A stretch of DNA of 51,330 nt from Lachnospiraceae bacterium UBA1683 (lineage in GTDB: Bacteria; Bacillota; Clostridia; Lachnospirales; Lachnospiraceae): positions 1-51,330 of the forward strand of contig DCKD01000051.1 of the NCBI GenBank assembly GCA_002320245.1, read 5' to 3'. The position numbers and the translations under genes were made by a program. The stretch's first letter is position 1. Each line of letters opens with the position of its first letter. The notes beneath the pieces are model-generated. The model saw only the letters and a list, made by a program, of their open reading frames with translations. It was not told the origin of the DNA and did no database searches. Positions 15,269 through 23,785 of this stretch are shown here, in pieces.

Positions 15269-16550
15269 ATTTACCCAGAATATCGGGCTTAAAATTATGG
15301 CACTTTTGTTTGCCGCTGTACTGTGGGTGATTGTCGTAAATGCGGATGATCCGGTCGTAAGCGCCGTATACAGAGATGTTCCGGTTACGATAACGAATGA
15401 AGATGTTGTGACAAATAAAGGCAAGGTTTATCAGATTGTTGACGATACACATACGGTAAATGTTACGGTGTATGCAACACGTTCCGTTATTTCTAAAATA
15501 TCGAAAGACAATATTTCAGCAACTGCAGATCTGAGCCAGATGGATGTCAACACGTATCTGGTTCCGATTCAGGCAACGGTACAGGGATATGAGGGTGGTA
15601 TCCAGTCTGCCGAGACGAATCCAACGAACCTTCAGGTGGACCTGCAGGATGTGACACAGAGGAAGTTCCCGATTTCTGTCAGCACGACAGGAACGCCGAG
15701 AGATGGATATGTTGTCGGGGAGATGACATCAAATCCGAAGGAAATTACAATCAGTGGTCCGGAATCACTGATAAACAGCATTGCAAAAGTAACGGCAAAA
15801 ATCAGTATTTCCGGTATGTCTGACAGCGGTGTGCTGGATGCTGAACTGATTTGCTATGATGCAAACGGCAACGTGGTAGACCAGACGAAACTGAGCAACA
15901 ACCTTGGAGACAAGGGTATCAGTGTGAATGTGCAGATGCTGAATAAGAAGAATGTGGGGCTGGATTTCCATGTTTCCGGAACTCCGGCAGACGGATATGC
16001 ATATACAGGGTACTACAGCGAACCGGAGAGTGTGCAGGTCTGCGGTACAGCAGATGTACTTGAGAATCTGGAAAGCATTGAGATTCCGGAGGACGAAGTC
16101 AATATAGACGGAGAAAGCGAAAAGAGGGAATTTACGGTAGATATTCTGCCGTATCTGCCGGAAGGCGTCACGCTGGTAGATGAGACTGCAAACAACGTAG
16201 TCGTAACGGTTCAGATTGAGCAGAAGGGTGCGAAGACAATTGAACTTCTTGTCAATTCGATACAGGTGAAAAATCTTTCAGATAAACTAAAAGTAGCGTT
16301 TGCATCTGATAAGAATCTGACGCTGACATTTACCGGACTGGAAGAAGAGCTGGATACGCTGGATATAAAAAATGCGGCATCCATTGATTTGAAAAATTAT
16401 ACAACAGCCGGACAATACGATGTTCCGGTATCAATAGAAACCGCCTCTGGAGTAACATTAACGAAACAACCGACGGTTACGGTTATTCTGACTGAAAAAA
16501 AAGATGGGACTGAAGATACAAAAGATACGACGGATACGACGGACGAATAG
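15255..16550 (+). CDS. cdaR: CdaA regulator with YbbR domains
   Basis: CdaR (431 residues) is the extracytoplasmic regulator of CdaA. One N-terminal transmembrane helix (about 10-28, LKIMALLFAAVLWVIVVNA) is followed by about four YbbR beta-domains, with repeated signatures such as VPVTI, PISVSTTG and GTPADGY. The tail is low complexity and rich in Thr/Asp (GTEDTKDTTDTTDE). The ATG at 15255 overlaps cdaA by 14 nt. The frame is open further upstream inside cdaA, but translation should start here because the sequence before it is unrelated to the family and the helix follows directly. Confidence 0.95.
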   Translation: MKKYKFTQNIGLKIMALLFAAVLWVIVVNADDPVVSAVYRDVPVTITNEDVVTNKGKVYQIVDDTHTVNVTVYATRSVISKISKDNISATADLSQMDVNTYLVPIQATVQGYEGGIQSAETNPTNLQVDLQDVTQRKFPISVSTTGTPRDGYVVGEMTSNPKEITISGPESLINSIAKVTAKISISGMSDSGVLDAELICYDANGNVVDQTKLSNNLGDKGISVNVQMLNKKNVGLDFHVSGTPADGYAYTGYYSEPESVQVCGTADVLENLESIEIPEDEVNIDGESEKREFTVDILPYLPEGVTLVDETANNVVVTVQIEQKGAKTIELLVNSIQVKNLSDKLKVAFASDKNLTLTFTGLEEELDTLDIKNAASIDLKNYTTAGQYDVPVSIETASGVTLTKQPTVTVILTEKKDGTEDTKDTTDTTDE

Positions 16551-16561
16551 GGGGCATACAG

Positions 16562-16837
16562 ATGGTAAGCGGTAAAGTAATCATAAAAAATCCGACAGGG
16601 CTGCACTTGCGGCCGGCAGGGCTGTTCTGCAAGACGGCGATGCAGTTTGAAAGTAAAATTACAGTTAAAAAAGTAACAAGAACAGGGGAATTGACTGCGA
16701 ATGCAAAAAGTGTGCTAAGTGTATTGGGCGCATGTATCAAAAGTGGAGATGAGATTACGATTGTCTGCGAAGGTGAGGACGAAGAACGGGCTCTGGAAGA
16801 GATGATAGGTATAGTAGAGGCCGGGCTCGGGGAGTAG
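16562..16837 (+). CDS. HPr-family phosphocarrier protein
   Basis: A 91-residue HPr-fold protein. TGLHLRPAGLF carries the phosphorylatable His15 and Arg17 of the PTS phosphocarrier. The regulatory serine region reads NAKSVLSVLGA with Ser50, four residues later than Ser46 of Bacillus HPr because the preceding strand-loop is longer. In the PTS it would carry phosphate from enzyme I to sugar-specific EII proteins, and Ser phosphorylation would feed CcpA catabolite control. It starts 12 nt after cdaR, an unusual place, with no ptsI nearby. It may be a PTS HPr or an HPr-like paralogue with a dedicated partner. Confidence 0.9.
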   Translation: MVSGKVIIKNPTGLHLRPAGLFCKTAMQFESKITVKKVTRTGELTANAKSVLSVLGACIKSGDEITIVCEGEDEERALEEMIGIVEAGLGE

Positions 16838-16915
16838 CCGGCCGGTTACACATTGCAGAGGTGCACGGCAAAGAATGCAGCGTGTTTCCCAAAAAGAAAA
16901 CAGGAGGATATACAA

Positions 16916-17833
16916 ATGAGCAAAGCAACATTGGTTATCATGGCGGCGGGAATCGGAAGCCGTTTCGGCGGAGGAATCAAACAGTTGGAGCCGGTTGGAC
17001 CAAACGGGGAGATTATCATGGATTACTCGATTCATGATGCAATGGAAGCAGGATTTGACAAGGTTGTATTCGTCATCCGCAGGAATCTGGAGAAAGATTT
17101 CAAAGAAGTCATTGGAAACCGGATTGAAAAAGTAGTGGATGTCGCATACGCATATCAGGAGTTGGACGATATTCCTACAGCATATAAGGTGCGTTTCAGC
17201 GAACGTACGAAGCCGTGGGGAACCGGTCAGGCAATTCTCTGCTGTAAAGATATCGTGGATACGCCGTTTCTTGTTATTAATGCGGATGATTATTATGGAA
17301 AGCAGGCATTCGCGGAAGCCTATGATTATCTGACAAAAGATAATCCGAATGCGGACAGAGAAATCTGCATGGTAGGCTTTGTACTTAAGAACACATTGAG
17401 TGAAAATGGCTCTGTGACAAGAGGTGTCTGCAAAGTTGATGGAGACGGAATGCTTGTAGAGATTAACGAGACACAGAATATTGAAAAAACAGAAGATGGA
17501 GCTGTCGTAAGAGGGGAGGACGGCGACAAAAGGATTGACGCAGATTCGCCGGTTTCTATGAATATGTGGGGACTGCACCCAAATTTCTTCAGGATTCTGG
17601 ATGAAGGATTCCAAGAATTCCTTGCAAATGTGGAGGAAGGCAATTTGAAGGCAGAATATCTGCTCCCAACTATCATCGGGGGACTTCTTAAAGAAGGAAA
17701 ACTCTCTGTAAAAGTATTGGAATCAAAAGATAAGTGGTTCGGAGTTACATACAAGGAAGATAAGCCGGATGTTGTTGCGGCTGTAAGAGCATTGGTTGAT
17801 ACGGGAGTATATCCGGAGAAGTTGTTTGGATAA
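16916..17833 (+). CDS. Sugar-phosphate nucleotidyltransferase
   Basis: A 305-residue protein of the NTP_transferase (Rossmann-like) fold that activates a sugar phosphate to an NDP-sugar. VIMAAGIGSRFGGGIKQLEP is the nucleotide-binding and catalytic signature, and VINADDYYG is the metal-binding Asp region. It lacks C-terminal hexapeptide repeats and differs from RfbA. The substrate cannot be read from sequence. The ATG at 16916 is chosen since AGGAGG is 6-7 nt upstream. It sits between an HPr gene and a GerMN lipoprotein, linking central sugar metabolism with envelope precursors. Confidence 0.88.
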   Translation: MSKATLVIMAAGIGSRFGGGIKQLEPVGPNGEIIMDYSIHDAMEAGFDKVVFVIRRNLEKDFKEVIGNRIEKVVDVAYAYQELDDIPTAYKVRFSERTKPWGTGQAILCCKDIVDTPFLVINADDYYGKQAFAEAYDYLTKDNPNADREICMVGFVLKNTLSENGSVTRGVCKVDGDGMLVEINETQNIEKTEDGAVVRGEDGDKRIDADSPVSMNMWGLHPNFFRILDEGFQEFLANVEEGNLKAEYLLPTIIGGLLKEGKLSVKVLESKDKWFGVTYKEDKPDVVAAVRALVDTGVYPEKLFG

Positions 17834-17867
17834 GAAAGAACTGAAACAGTAGGAGGAGTTCAATACG

Positions 17868-18503
17868 ATGTTAAAAAAGGGGTTAAAATTGGTACTGCTG
17901 ATTGCATTATCGGCGGCATTGATTGGATGTGGAAGCAATAAGGACAGGCAGTCAGATACAGATGGCAGTCCGAAACAGGAGAATGCGGACACAAAAAGTA
18001 ATTCCGGCACAGATACAAAGGAGGAGGGCACCGCTGATGGCAATACAAGCGGTACCGTGGAGGGCAAGACTGATTCGGCGGCAGAAAACGAAGGGCAAAG
18101 CCAGACAGCAGATATGGTTGAGGCAGGAACGGTAATCAAAGTGTATTTCAGCAATGGGGACGCGACCGGGTTTTCGGAAGAGAATATAAAACTGGAATCT
18201 TTGTCGCCGGATGAAGTCCTGAAGGCTCTGATTGGAAAAGGCGCGGTATCTGCCGATGTGAAATTACTGACTTTTACACAATCCGAGAAAGACGGGGCGA
18301 AAGTTCTGGACTTGAATTTCTCTTCAGAATTGGAGACGTATATGAGTTCGCTGGGAACAACCGGAGAATATCTTTCTATAGGTAGTATTTGTAACACGTA
18401 TCTTGACGCATATGGATGCCAGAAAGTCCGGATTACAGTGAATGGGGAATCTTTTGCGACGGGACACGCGGAATATCCCGGATACATGGAGAAATTCAAT
18501 TAG
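17868..18503 (+). CDS. GerMN-domain lipoprotein
   Basis: A 211-residue lipoprotein: an N-terminal signal with lipobox LIGC (Cys about 22), a linker rich in Asp, Thr, Ser and Gly (about 25-85) and a C-terminal GerMN (sporulation/germination) domain from about 88, with IKVYFSNGDATGF, LDLNFSSELETYM and the VRITVNGE end. GerMN domains occur in spore cortex proteins and in envelope lipoproteins of non-sporulating relatives. AGGAGG lies 7 nt before the ATG. It closes the operon at the terminator at 18582. Confidence 0.88.
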   Translation: MLKKGLKLVLLIALSAALIGCGSNKDRQSDTDGSPKQENADTKSNSGTDTKEEGTADGNTSGTVEGKTDSAAENEGQSQTADMVEAGTVIKVYFSNGDATGFSEENIKLESLSPDEVLKALIGKGAVSADVKLLTFTQSEKDGAKVLDLNFSSELETYMSSLGTTGEYLSIGSICNTYLDAYGCQKVRITVNGESFATGHAEYPGYMEKFN

Positions 18504-18581
18504 ACTCTTTTATCCGGAGAAGAGAGTTCCATATATTGAACGTGTGTTTCTTTATCAACAGAAGCTATAAACGTAAAAAGA

Positions 18582-18620
18582 AGTCAGGCAACAATCAAAA
18601 ACAGTTGCCTGACTTTTTTT
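18582..18620. terminator. Bidirectional terminator between convergent genes
   Basis: AGTCAGGCAAC (18582-18592) pairs perfectly with GTTGCCTGACT (18604-18614), followed by TTTTTT. An A-rich left flank (AAAAAG, 18575-18580) gives the minus-strand transcript a T-run too. It sits between the plus-strand GerMN gene and the minus-strand glycosyltransferase. Confidence 0.93.
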
Positions 18621-18676
18621 ACTATCCGGCGGCATCCGGTATCTGCACGAAGAGCGAACCCTTTTATTCAATGAAA

Positions 18677-19657
18677 TTATTTCCGAAAAAGTTTTCTTTG
18701 GAACCAATCAGATGCGTATGAGAACGTATTTTTCATTAACTCCCACTCAATTTTCATATAATTCGGCAAATGGGAGAATCGGAACGGCACCTTGTTGCAG
18801 GATTTCCGTTTTTTCCATCCTTCTGAAATCCCGTCTTTGTAGTCTTTTCCAAAACCAATTTTGCAGAAAAACAGATACTTGACCAAATATCCGAGTGCAA
18901 GCGGGATAAAGTTGATAACAAGCTGCAATAACGGCATATTCTTATAATTCAGCCAGATACTATTTCTTGCGGAAAGTTTTACTTTAAATGAATTATACTT
19001 GGAACCGCTTGTACCACTTCCGACATGATATACAAGTGCAGCAGGGCAGTACATGTTCTTATAGCCAAAAATCTTGGCGCGGTAGCCGACATCAATATCC
19101 TCTAAATATGCGAAATGAGATTCGTCAAAGTATCCGATGCGATGAAATGCACTTTTCCGGTAAATCGCAGCACCGGCGCAGGCTGAGAAAATCTCATCCG
19201 GAACCGTGTAGTTCGCAACAGGACGCCCGGTTCCGCGGCAGATGCCCCAGCCGACAAGCGTATACAAATCCCCGGCGCTGTCAATCAGCTCCGGGTGATA
19301 CATCTGGAGCATTTTACTGCTTACAGAAAAAATGTCAGGGGACTGTTCGATTGCGCGCAGCATTTCTTCTATATAATGGGAATCAACGGTAGTGTCGTTA
19401 TTCAGAAGAATAACATATGGCGTGGATGCATGACGGATACCGGTGTTCACCGCTGCACTGAATCCATAATTCTCCTTCAGGGCGAGTACTTCAATCTCAG
19501 GATAAGTTTCCTTCATATATTCAATGCTGCCATCAGTGGAGTGATTATCAACAACAAGAATTTTAAAATCTTTACAGGTCTGGTTCTCCAATGATTTCAG
19601 ACAGGGTTTCATAAAATGTTTCCCGTTATAATTAGGAATGATTACTGTTATCTTCAT
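18677..19657 (-). CDS. Family 2 glycosyltransferase
   Basis: A 326-residue GT2 enzyme resembling rhamnosyl/galactofuranosyl transferases of cell-surface glycan pathways. ITVIIPNYNG opens the GT-A fold, ILLNNDTTVD is the metal-binding motif (about 88-97), and LEDIDVGYRAKIFGY (about 190-204) supplies the catalytic base region. The C-terminal tail has a hydrophobic patch (PLLQLVINFIPLALGYLVKY) that probably associates with the membrane. The ATG at 19657 has GAGG about 8 nt upstream; an upstream TTG is not used. It is the only minus-strand gene in the window and stands alone between the convergent terminator and a divergent promoter region. Confidence 0.93.
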   Translation of the reverse strand: MKITVIIPNYNGKHFMKPCLKSLENQTCKDFKILVVDNHSTDGSIEYMKETYPEIEVLALKENYGFSAAVNTGIRHASTPYVILLNNDTTVDSHYIEEMLRAIEQSPDIFSVSSKMLQMYHPELIDSAGDLYTLVGWGICRGTGRPVANYTVPDEIFSACAGAAIYRKSAFHRIGYFDESHFAYLEDIDVGYRAKIFGYKNMYCPAALVYHVGSGTSGSKYNSFKVKLSARNSIWLNYKNMPLLQLVINFIPLALGYLVKYLFFCKIGFGKDYKDGISEGWKKRKSCNKVPFRFSHLPNYMKIEWELMKNTFSYASDWFQRKLFRK

Positions 19658-19689
19658 AGTTTCCTCGTTTCTCAAAATTATCTCTCTGT

Positions 19690-19698
19690 ATTATAGCA
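19690..19698 (-). promoter_or_regulatory. Promoter of the minus-strand glycosyltransferase
   Basis: Read on the minus strand, TGCTATAAT is a perfect extended -10 element. The -35 region is weak. It lies about 33-40 bp upstream of the gene start. Confidence 0.6.
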
Positions 19699-19799
19699 AA
19701 TTCAGAGGTAAGATTCCATAAAAAGCTTCATTCTTCTGGAAAAATTACGAAAATGTTACAAAAAAATGAATAAAAATGTGTAAAAACCGTGTTTTAACT

Positions 19800-19828
19800 T
19801 GTTCTTTTTATGAAAATATTGTATGATA
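19800..19828 (+). promoter_or_regulatory. Promoter of the glycan-initiation operon
   Basis: TTGTTC (19800-19805) and TATGAT (19823-19828) are spaced by 17 bp. Transcription would run into the structured leader at 19829-19886 and the polyprenyl-phosphate sugar transferase gene. It is arranged divergently with the promoter at 19690-19698. Confidence 0.6.
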
Positions 19829-19886
19829 TTACAGATAATGTAAAGATGCCAGGGGCAAAAATACCTTTTCCCCAACATCATGTAAT
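19829..19886 (+). promoter_or_regulatory. Leader hairpin before the sugar-transferase gene
   Basis: ATTAC (19829-19833) can pair with GTAAT (19882-19886), enclosing GATG (19846-19849) with CATC (19876-19879) and GGGG (19853-19856) with CCCC (19870-19873). There is no T-run, so this is not a simple terminator. It could be a recruitment element for antitermination or only an mRNA stabiliser. Confidence 0.35.
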
Positions 19887-19907
19887 TAAAAAAGAGGAAG
19901 AGCGGTA

Positions 19908-21311
19908 ATGATTAAGGAAAATCAAAGGCTTTTAAATCAGATTCAGGTCGTGTTAGATGGAATTGTAATTATATGTGCGTATGTACTTGCATGGTACATT
20001 CGTTTTTCAAGTGGAATCTTCGAATTGGATCCATGGTACTTGTCTTTACAGGAATATATGAAACTTCTGCTTTATATTGTGCCGGGATTTTTAGTGTTGT
20101 ACTATATCTTTCATTTGTATGTGCCCAAAAGGGTGCTGGGAAGAAGATTGGAAGCCTGGAGAATTTTTCAGGCAAATATAATTGGTATTATGGCACTGGT
20201 TATGATGCTGTATGTAACGAAGCAGTCCAATATTTCCCGTACGATGCTTTTTGTGTTTGCGGTTGTAAATGTATTTGGGGAAACGTTAGAGCGAAATATC
20301 CTCCGCATCATTCTTCGGAAACTCAGAAAAAAAGGTTACAATCTTAAACATATCATCCTTGTGGGATATAGTAACGCAGCGGAAGAGTACATCGACCGAA
20401 TCAAATCAAATCCGGAATGGGGATATGACGTCAGAGGAATTTTGGATGACAGTATTGAGATAGGTTCCGAGTATAAGGGAATCAAAGTAATCGGATGCAC
20501 TGACGATTTGAAAGTGATTTTGCCGGAAAATAAACTGGACGAGATTGCAATTACACTCGGACTGGAAGAATATAACAAACTTGGAAAAATTGTCAATATG
20601 TGTGAAAAGTCAGGGGTGCATACAAAATTTATCCCAGATTACAACAACATCATCCCGACAAAACCGTATACAGAGGATATACAGGGATTGCCGGTAATCA
20701 ATATCCGTCATGTACCGTTAAACGGGATGTTAAACCGTGTGATGAAGAGAACGATGGATATTTTCGGCGCGGTTGTTGCGATTATTTTGTTTTCACCGGT
20801 TATGGCAGTGGTTTCCGTGATTATTAAAATTACAGATCCGGGGCCGCTGATTTTTAAGCAGGAACGAATTGGGTTAAAGAACAAGCCTTTTTATATGTAT
20901 AAGTTCCGCTCTATGGTGGTACAGAAAGAAAATGATGAGAAAAAGGGCTGGACAGTCAAAAATGACCCAAGGGTTACTCCGATTGGAAAGTTTATCAGAA
21001 AGACAAGCATAGATGAGTTACCGCAATTGTTTAATATCTTAAAGGGTGATATGAGCCTCGTGGGACCTAGGCCGGAGCGTCCGTTATTCGTGGAAAAATT
21101 TAAGGAGGAGATTCCGAGATATATGATAAAGCATCAGGTACGTCCCGGGCTGACAGGATGGGCGCAGGTAAATGGATACCGCGGAGACACTTCCATCCGC
21201 AAAAGAATTGAGTATGACTTGTATTATATTGAAAACTGGACGATTGGGTTTGATATTAAGATTATACTTATGACGTTTTTGAAAGGATTCATTAATAAGA
21301 ATGCATATTAG
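19908..21311 (+). CDS. Polyprenyl-phosphate sugar phosphotransferase (initiating enzyme)
   Basis: A 467-residue WcaJ/CpsE-type transferase that moves a sugar-1-phosphate (often glucose or galactose) from a UDP-sugar to undecaprenyl phosphate, the first step of a lipid-linked glycan. Four N-terminal transmembrane helices (about 10-125) and a nucleotide-binding-like CoA_binding_3 region (IILVGYSNAAEEYIDRI) precede the catalytic bac_transf domain: MKRTMDIFGA with its membrane helix (about 280-307), YKFRSMV, TSIDELPQLFNILKGDMS and LVGPRPERP. Length is typical. The next gene overlaps its end by 11 nt. Confidence 0.95.
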   Translation: MIKENQRLLNQIQVVLDGIVIICAYVLAWYIRFSSGIFELDPWYLSLQEYMKLLLYIVPGFLVLYYIFHLYVPKRVLGRRLEAWRIFQANIIGIMALVMMLYVTKQSNISRTMLFVFAVVNVFGETLERNILRIILRKLRKKGYNLKHIILVGYSNAAEEYIDRIKSNPEWGYDVRGILDDSIEIGSEYKGIKVIGCTDDLKVILPENKLDEIAITLGLEEYNKLGKIVNMCEKSGVHTKFIPDYNNIIPTKPYTEDIQGLPVINIRHVPLNGMLNRVMKRTMDIFGAVVAIILFSPVMAVVSVIIKITDPGPLIFKQERIGLKNKPFYMYKFRSMVVQKENDEKKGWTVKNDPRVTPIGKFIRKTSIDELPQLFNILKGDMSLVGPRPERPLFVEKFKEEIPRYMIKHQVRPGLTGWAQVNGYRGDTSIRKRIEYDLYYIENWTIGFDIKIILMTFLKGFINKNAY

Positions 21312-22263
21312 GGAGAATCAAAAAAAGAACCGGATAGTCGATATCATCATACCGACCTACAATCCGGATGAAAATACCGTTTTTCTTGTGAAAAAACTAT
21401 TGCGGCAAACGTATCCGATACATCAGATTCACATCATTGATACAGATACAGGCAGGTTTCCGCAGGAATTGAATCAGTTGGATGAAAAGATACAGGTGAC
21501 GCATATCCCGCCGGAAGAGTTTGACCACGGCGGAACCAGACACCGTGGGGCAATGGAGTCACACGCTGAAATACTTGTTTATATGACGCAAGACGCACTC
21601 CCGGCAAATGAACGGGTGATAGAAGAACTTGTGAAGCCGTTTGGGCAGGAGAATATTGCTGCCACGTATGCAAGGCAGCTTCCAAATGCCGACTGCAAGA
21701 TTATAGAGCGGTATACCCGTTCCTTTAACTACCCCGACAAAAGTTATGTGAAATCATTAAAAGACTTGGAGACGATGGGAATTAAGACCTTCTTCTGTTC
21801 GGATGTATGTGCGGCATATCGGAAATCGGTTTATGAATCTTTAGGCGGTTTTGAGGAAAAGGTAATATTTAATGAAGATATGATTATGGCGGCAAAAATG
21901 ATACAGTCTGGAGACAGTGTGGCATATGTTGCAGAGGCAAAGGTGATACATTCCCATAATTATAATTGTATACAGCAGTTTAAAAGAAACTTTGATTTAG
22001 CGGTATCGCAGGCAGAACATCCGGAGGTGTTTGAGCAGGTGAAATCAGAGTCAGAGGGAATTCGATTAGTAAAAGATACCGTAAAGTACTTGATAAAAAT
22101 AAGAAAACCATGGTTAATAGGTTCTCTTGTAGTCAAAAGCGGATTTAAATATCTTGGATACCGAATGGGAAAGAATTACAGAAATCTACCGGGCTGGCTG
22201 ATTCAGAAATGTACAATGAGTCCAAGATATTGGGAAAAATACGATACTTATGAAAGATATTGA
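21301..22263 (+). CDS. Family 2 glycosyltransferase, rhamnosyltransferase-like
   Basis: A 320-residue GT2 enzyme. VDIIIPTYNPDENTV opens the GT-A fold. The EEFDHGGTRHRG motif (about 76-87) is shared by rhamnosyltransferases of O-antigen and rhamnan pathways. VYMTQDALPAN holds the metal-binding Asp and FNEDMIMAAKMI the likely base region. It would add the second sugar to the lipid-linked acceptor made by the preceding enzyme. It overlaps the initiating transferase gene by 11 nt, so expression is coupled. The donor is probably dTDP-rhamnose, by motif, and rfbA/C/D are in the window. Confidence 0.92.
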   Translation: MHIRENQKKNRIVDIIIPTYNPDENTVFLVKKLLRQTYPIHQIHIIDTDTGRFPQELNQLDEKIQVTHIPPEEFDHGGTRHRGAMESHAEILVYMTQDALPANERVIEELVKPFGQENIAATYARQLPNADCKIIERYTRSFNYPDKSYVKSLKDLETMGIKTFFCSDVCAAYRKSVYESLGGFEEKVIFNEDMIMAAKMIQSGDSVAYVAEAKVIHSHNYNCIQQFKRNFDLAVSQAEHPEVFEQVKSESEGIRLVKDTVKYLIKIRKPWLIGSLVVKSGFKYLGYRMGKNYRNLPGWLIQKCTMSPRYWEKYDTYERY

Positions 22264-22330
22264 TGTTCCGGGAAAAATCGTGTATGATAACAGACAGTAG
22301 ACAAGATATGAACAAGAGAAAGGATAGGCT

Positions 22331-23743
22331 ATGGCAAAAAAGAAACGTCGTTTGGAAAGTGGATCAGAGAGGACGGCAAGAGGGAGCAGAAATAAAAAAA
22401 ATACGCAGCAGGGAAGAAAGGCGGCGGGGCGAACCGGCCGTCAGAATATGAAATCTTCCAGAAGGAGGAAAAAAGGCAGCTTGACAACCGGAAAGAAAGT
22501 ACTGGTTGGATTTTGCGTTTTGCTCCTTATTTTCGTATTGGCAGCAATTGTCGGAGTTGCTTATATAGGAAACAAGATGGGTAAACTCAATACGGGAACA
22601 TTAGATTTAGACAAATTGAGTATTTCGGATGAGCTGGAATACGATGAAACGGGATATCTGAATGTTGCCTTATTTGGTCTGGATTCAAGGGCAACGGACG
22701 AGTCCATGGGTTCACGCAGCGATACCATTATTATTGGAAGCCTGAACCGGAAAACAAAAGAGGTTAAGATGACATCTGTGTACCGGGATACATTGATGAA
22801 ACTGGATGATGGCGAGTACTATAAGGCAAACGCTGCATATGCATACGGAGAGGAAGAAGAGGCTGTCGCGATGCTGAACCGGAATCTGGATATGAGTATT
22901 ACGCATTATGTAACGGTTGATTTTTCGGCGCTGGTTGACGTAATTGATGCAGTCGGTGGAATTGATATTGATGTAACACAGGAAGAAATAGACGGTGTAA
23001 ATGGCTATAGTATCAACGGATATATTATGGAAGTGATGGAAAATACGGGAAAGGAATCTCCTGGCGTCACTGAACCGGGACTACAGACGTTGAATGGCGT
23101 TCAGGCAACTGCATACGCGAGAATCCGTTTTACAGACGGCTCCGACTATAAACGTACAGAGAGACAGCGGCTTGTTTTGGAAAAAATTGCTCAAAAACTA
23201 CAGAAATCAAATCTTGCTACACTAGATAAAATTATTGACAAGGTTTTTTCAAAAGTAAAGACGAACTTTACATTAACTGAAATTTTAGCATATGCAAAAG
23301 ATGTGAGTAAGTATAAGATTGGGGAGAGCAAGGGATTCCCGTTTAACGTAGATTCTCTGGATTATAAAGACCAGGGAAGCGTAGTCATCAGTACTTCTGC
23401 CTTGTCAGATGTGCAGGAATTGCACAAATTTTTCTTTGGAGAGGATGGATATACGCCGACTTCTACATTGACATCTATTTGTAATGAGTTGAGCAGTATT
23501 TATAATGCCGGAGGAACAGATTATAGTAATTCGGGAACTTATGATGACAGCGGCACTGATTACAGCGGAACAGACTACAGTGATACAGGGGAATCATACG
23601 GTTCAGATTATAATTATGATAATAGTGGTTTTGACTATGGGAACGGTGATGGGGCATATGGCGATACCGGCGACACAGCAGCAGATACCGGTGACGATAC
23701 ACAGGAATCCGGTGGGAATGATGATTATGGAGCAGAGTATTAG
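22331..23743 (+). CDS. LytR-CpsA-Psr (LCP) family ligase
   Basis: A 470-residue LCP enzyme, the family that attaches lipid-linked anionic or capsular glycans to peptidoglycan. It has a very basic cytoplasmic head (1-50, Lys/Arg-rich), one transmembrane helix (about 55-78) and the LCP domain (about 110-290) with LFGLDSR, GSRSDTIIIGSLN, SVYRDT, AVGGIDIDV and ARIRFTDGSDYKRTERQ; the Arg and Asp residues in these motifs bind the lipid pyrophosphate. The C-terminal tail (about 395-470) is low complexity: Asp, Tyr, Ser, Gly and Thr with recurring GTDY/DTG units and strongly acidic. It follows the GT2 gene by 67 nt. Confidence 0.95.
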   Translation: MAKKKRRLESGSERTARGSRNKKNTQQGRKAAGRTGRQNMKSSRRRKKGSLTTGKKVLVGFCVLLLIFVLAAIVGVAYIGNKMGKLNTGTLDLDKLSISDELEYDETGYLNVALFGLDSRATDESMGSRSDTIIIGSLNRKTKEVKMTSVYRDTLMKLDDGEYYKANAAYAYGEEEEAVAMLNRNLDMSITHYVTVDFSALVDVIDAVGGIDIDVTQEEIDGVNGYSINGYIMEVMENTGKESPGVTEPGLQTLNGVQATAYARIRFTDGSDYKRTERQRLVLEKIAQKLQKSNLATLDKIIDKVFSKVKTNFTLTEILAYAKDVSKYKIGESKGFPFNVDSLDYKDQGSVVISTSALSDVQELHKFFFGEDGYTPTSTLTSICNELSSIYNAGGTDYSNSGTYDDSGTDYSGTDYSDTGESYGSDYNYDNSGFDYGNGDGAYGDTGDTAADTGDDTQESGGNDDYGAEY

Positions 23744-23785
23744 GAGAGGAAAACTGGAAAATAGAACCAGGGAAGGTGCATTGAG

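Noticed and set aside
16715..17614. A 299-codon minus-strand open frame
   Set aside because: It is fully antisense to the HPr and nucleotidyltransferase genes, has no ribosome site and no recognisable protein family.
22260..22451. A 63-codon open frame between the rhamnosyltransferase-like and LCP genes
   Set aside because: It overlaps the basic head of the LCP gene in another frame, and its Arg/Lys content is a by-product of that sequence.
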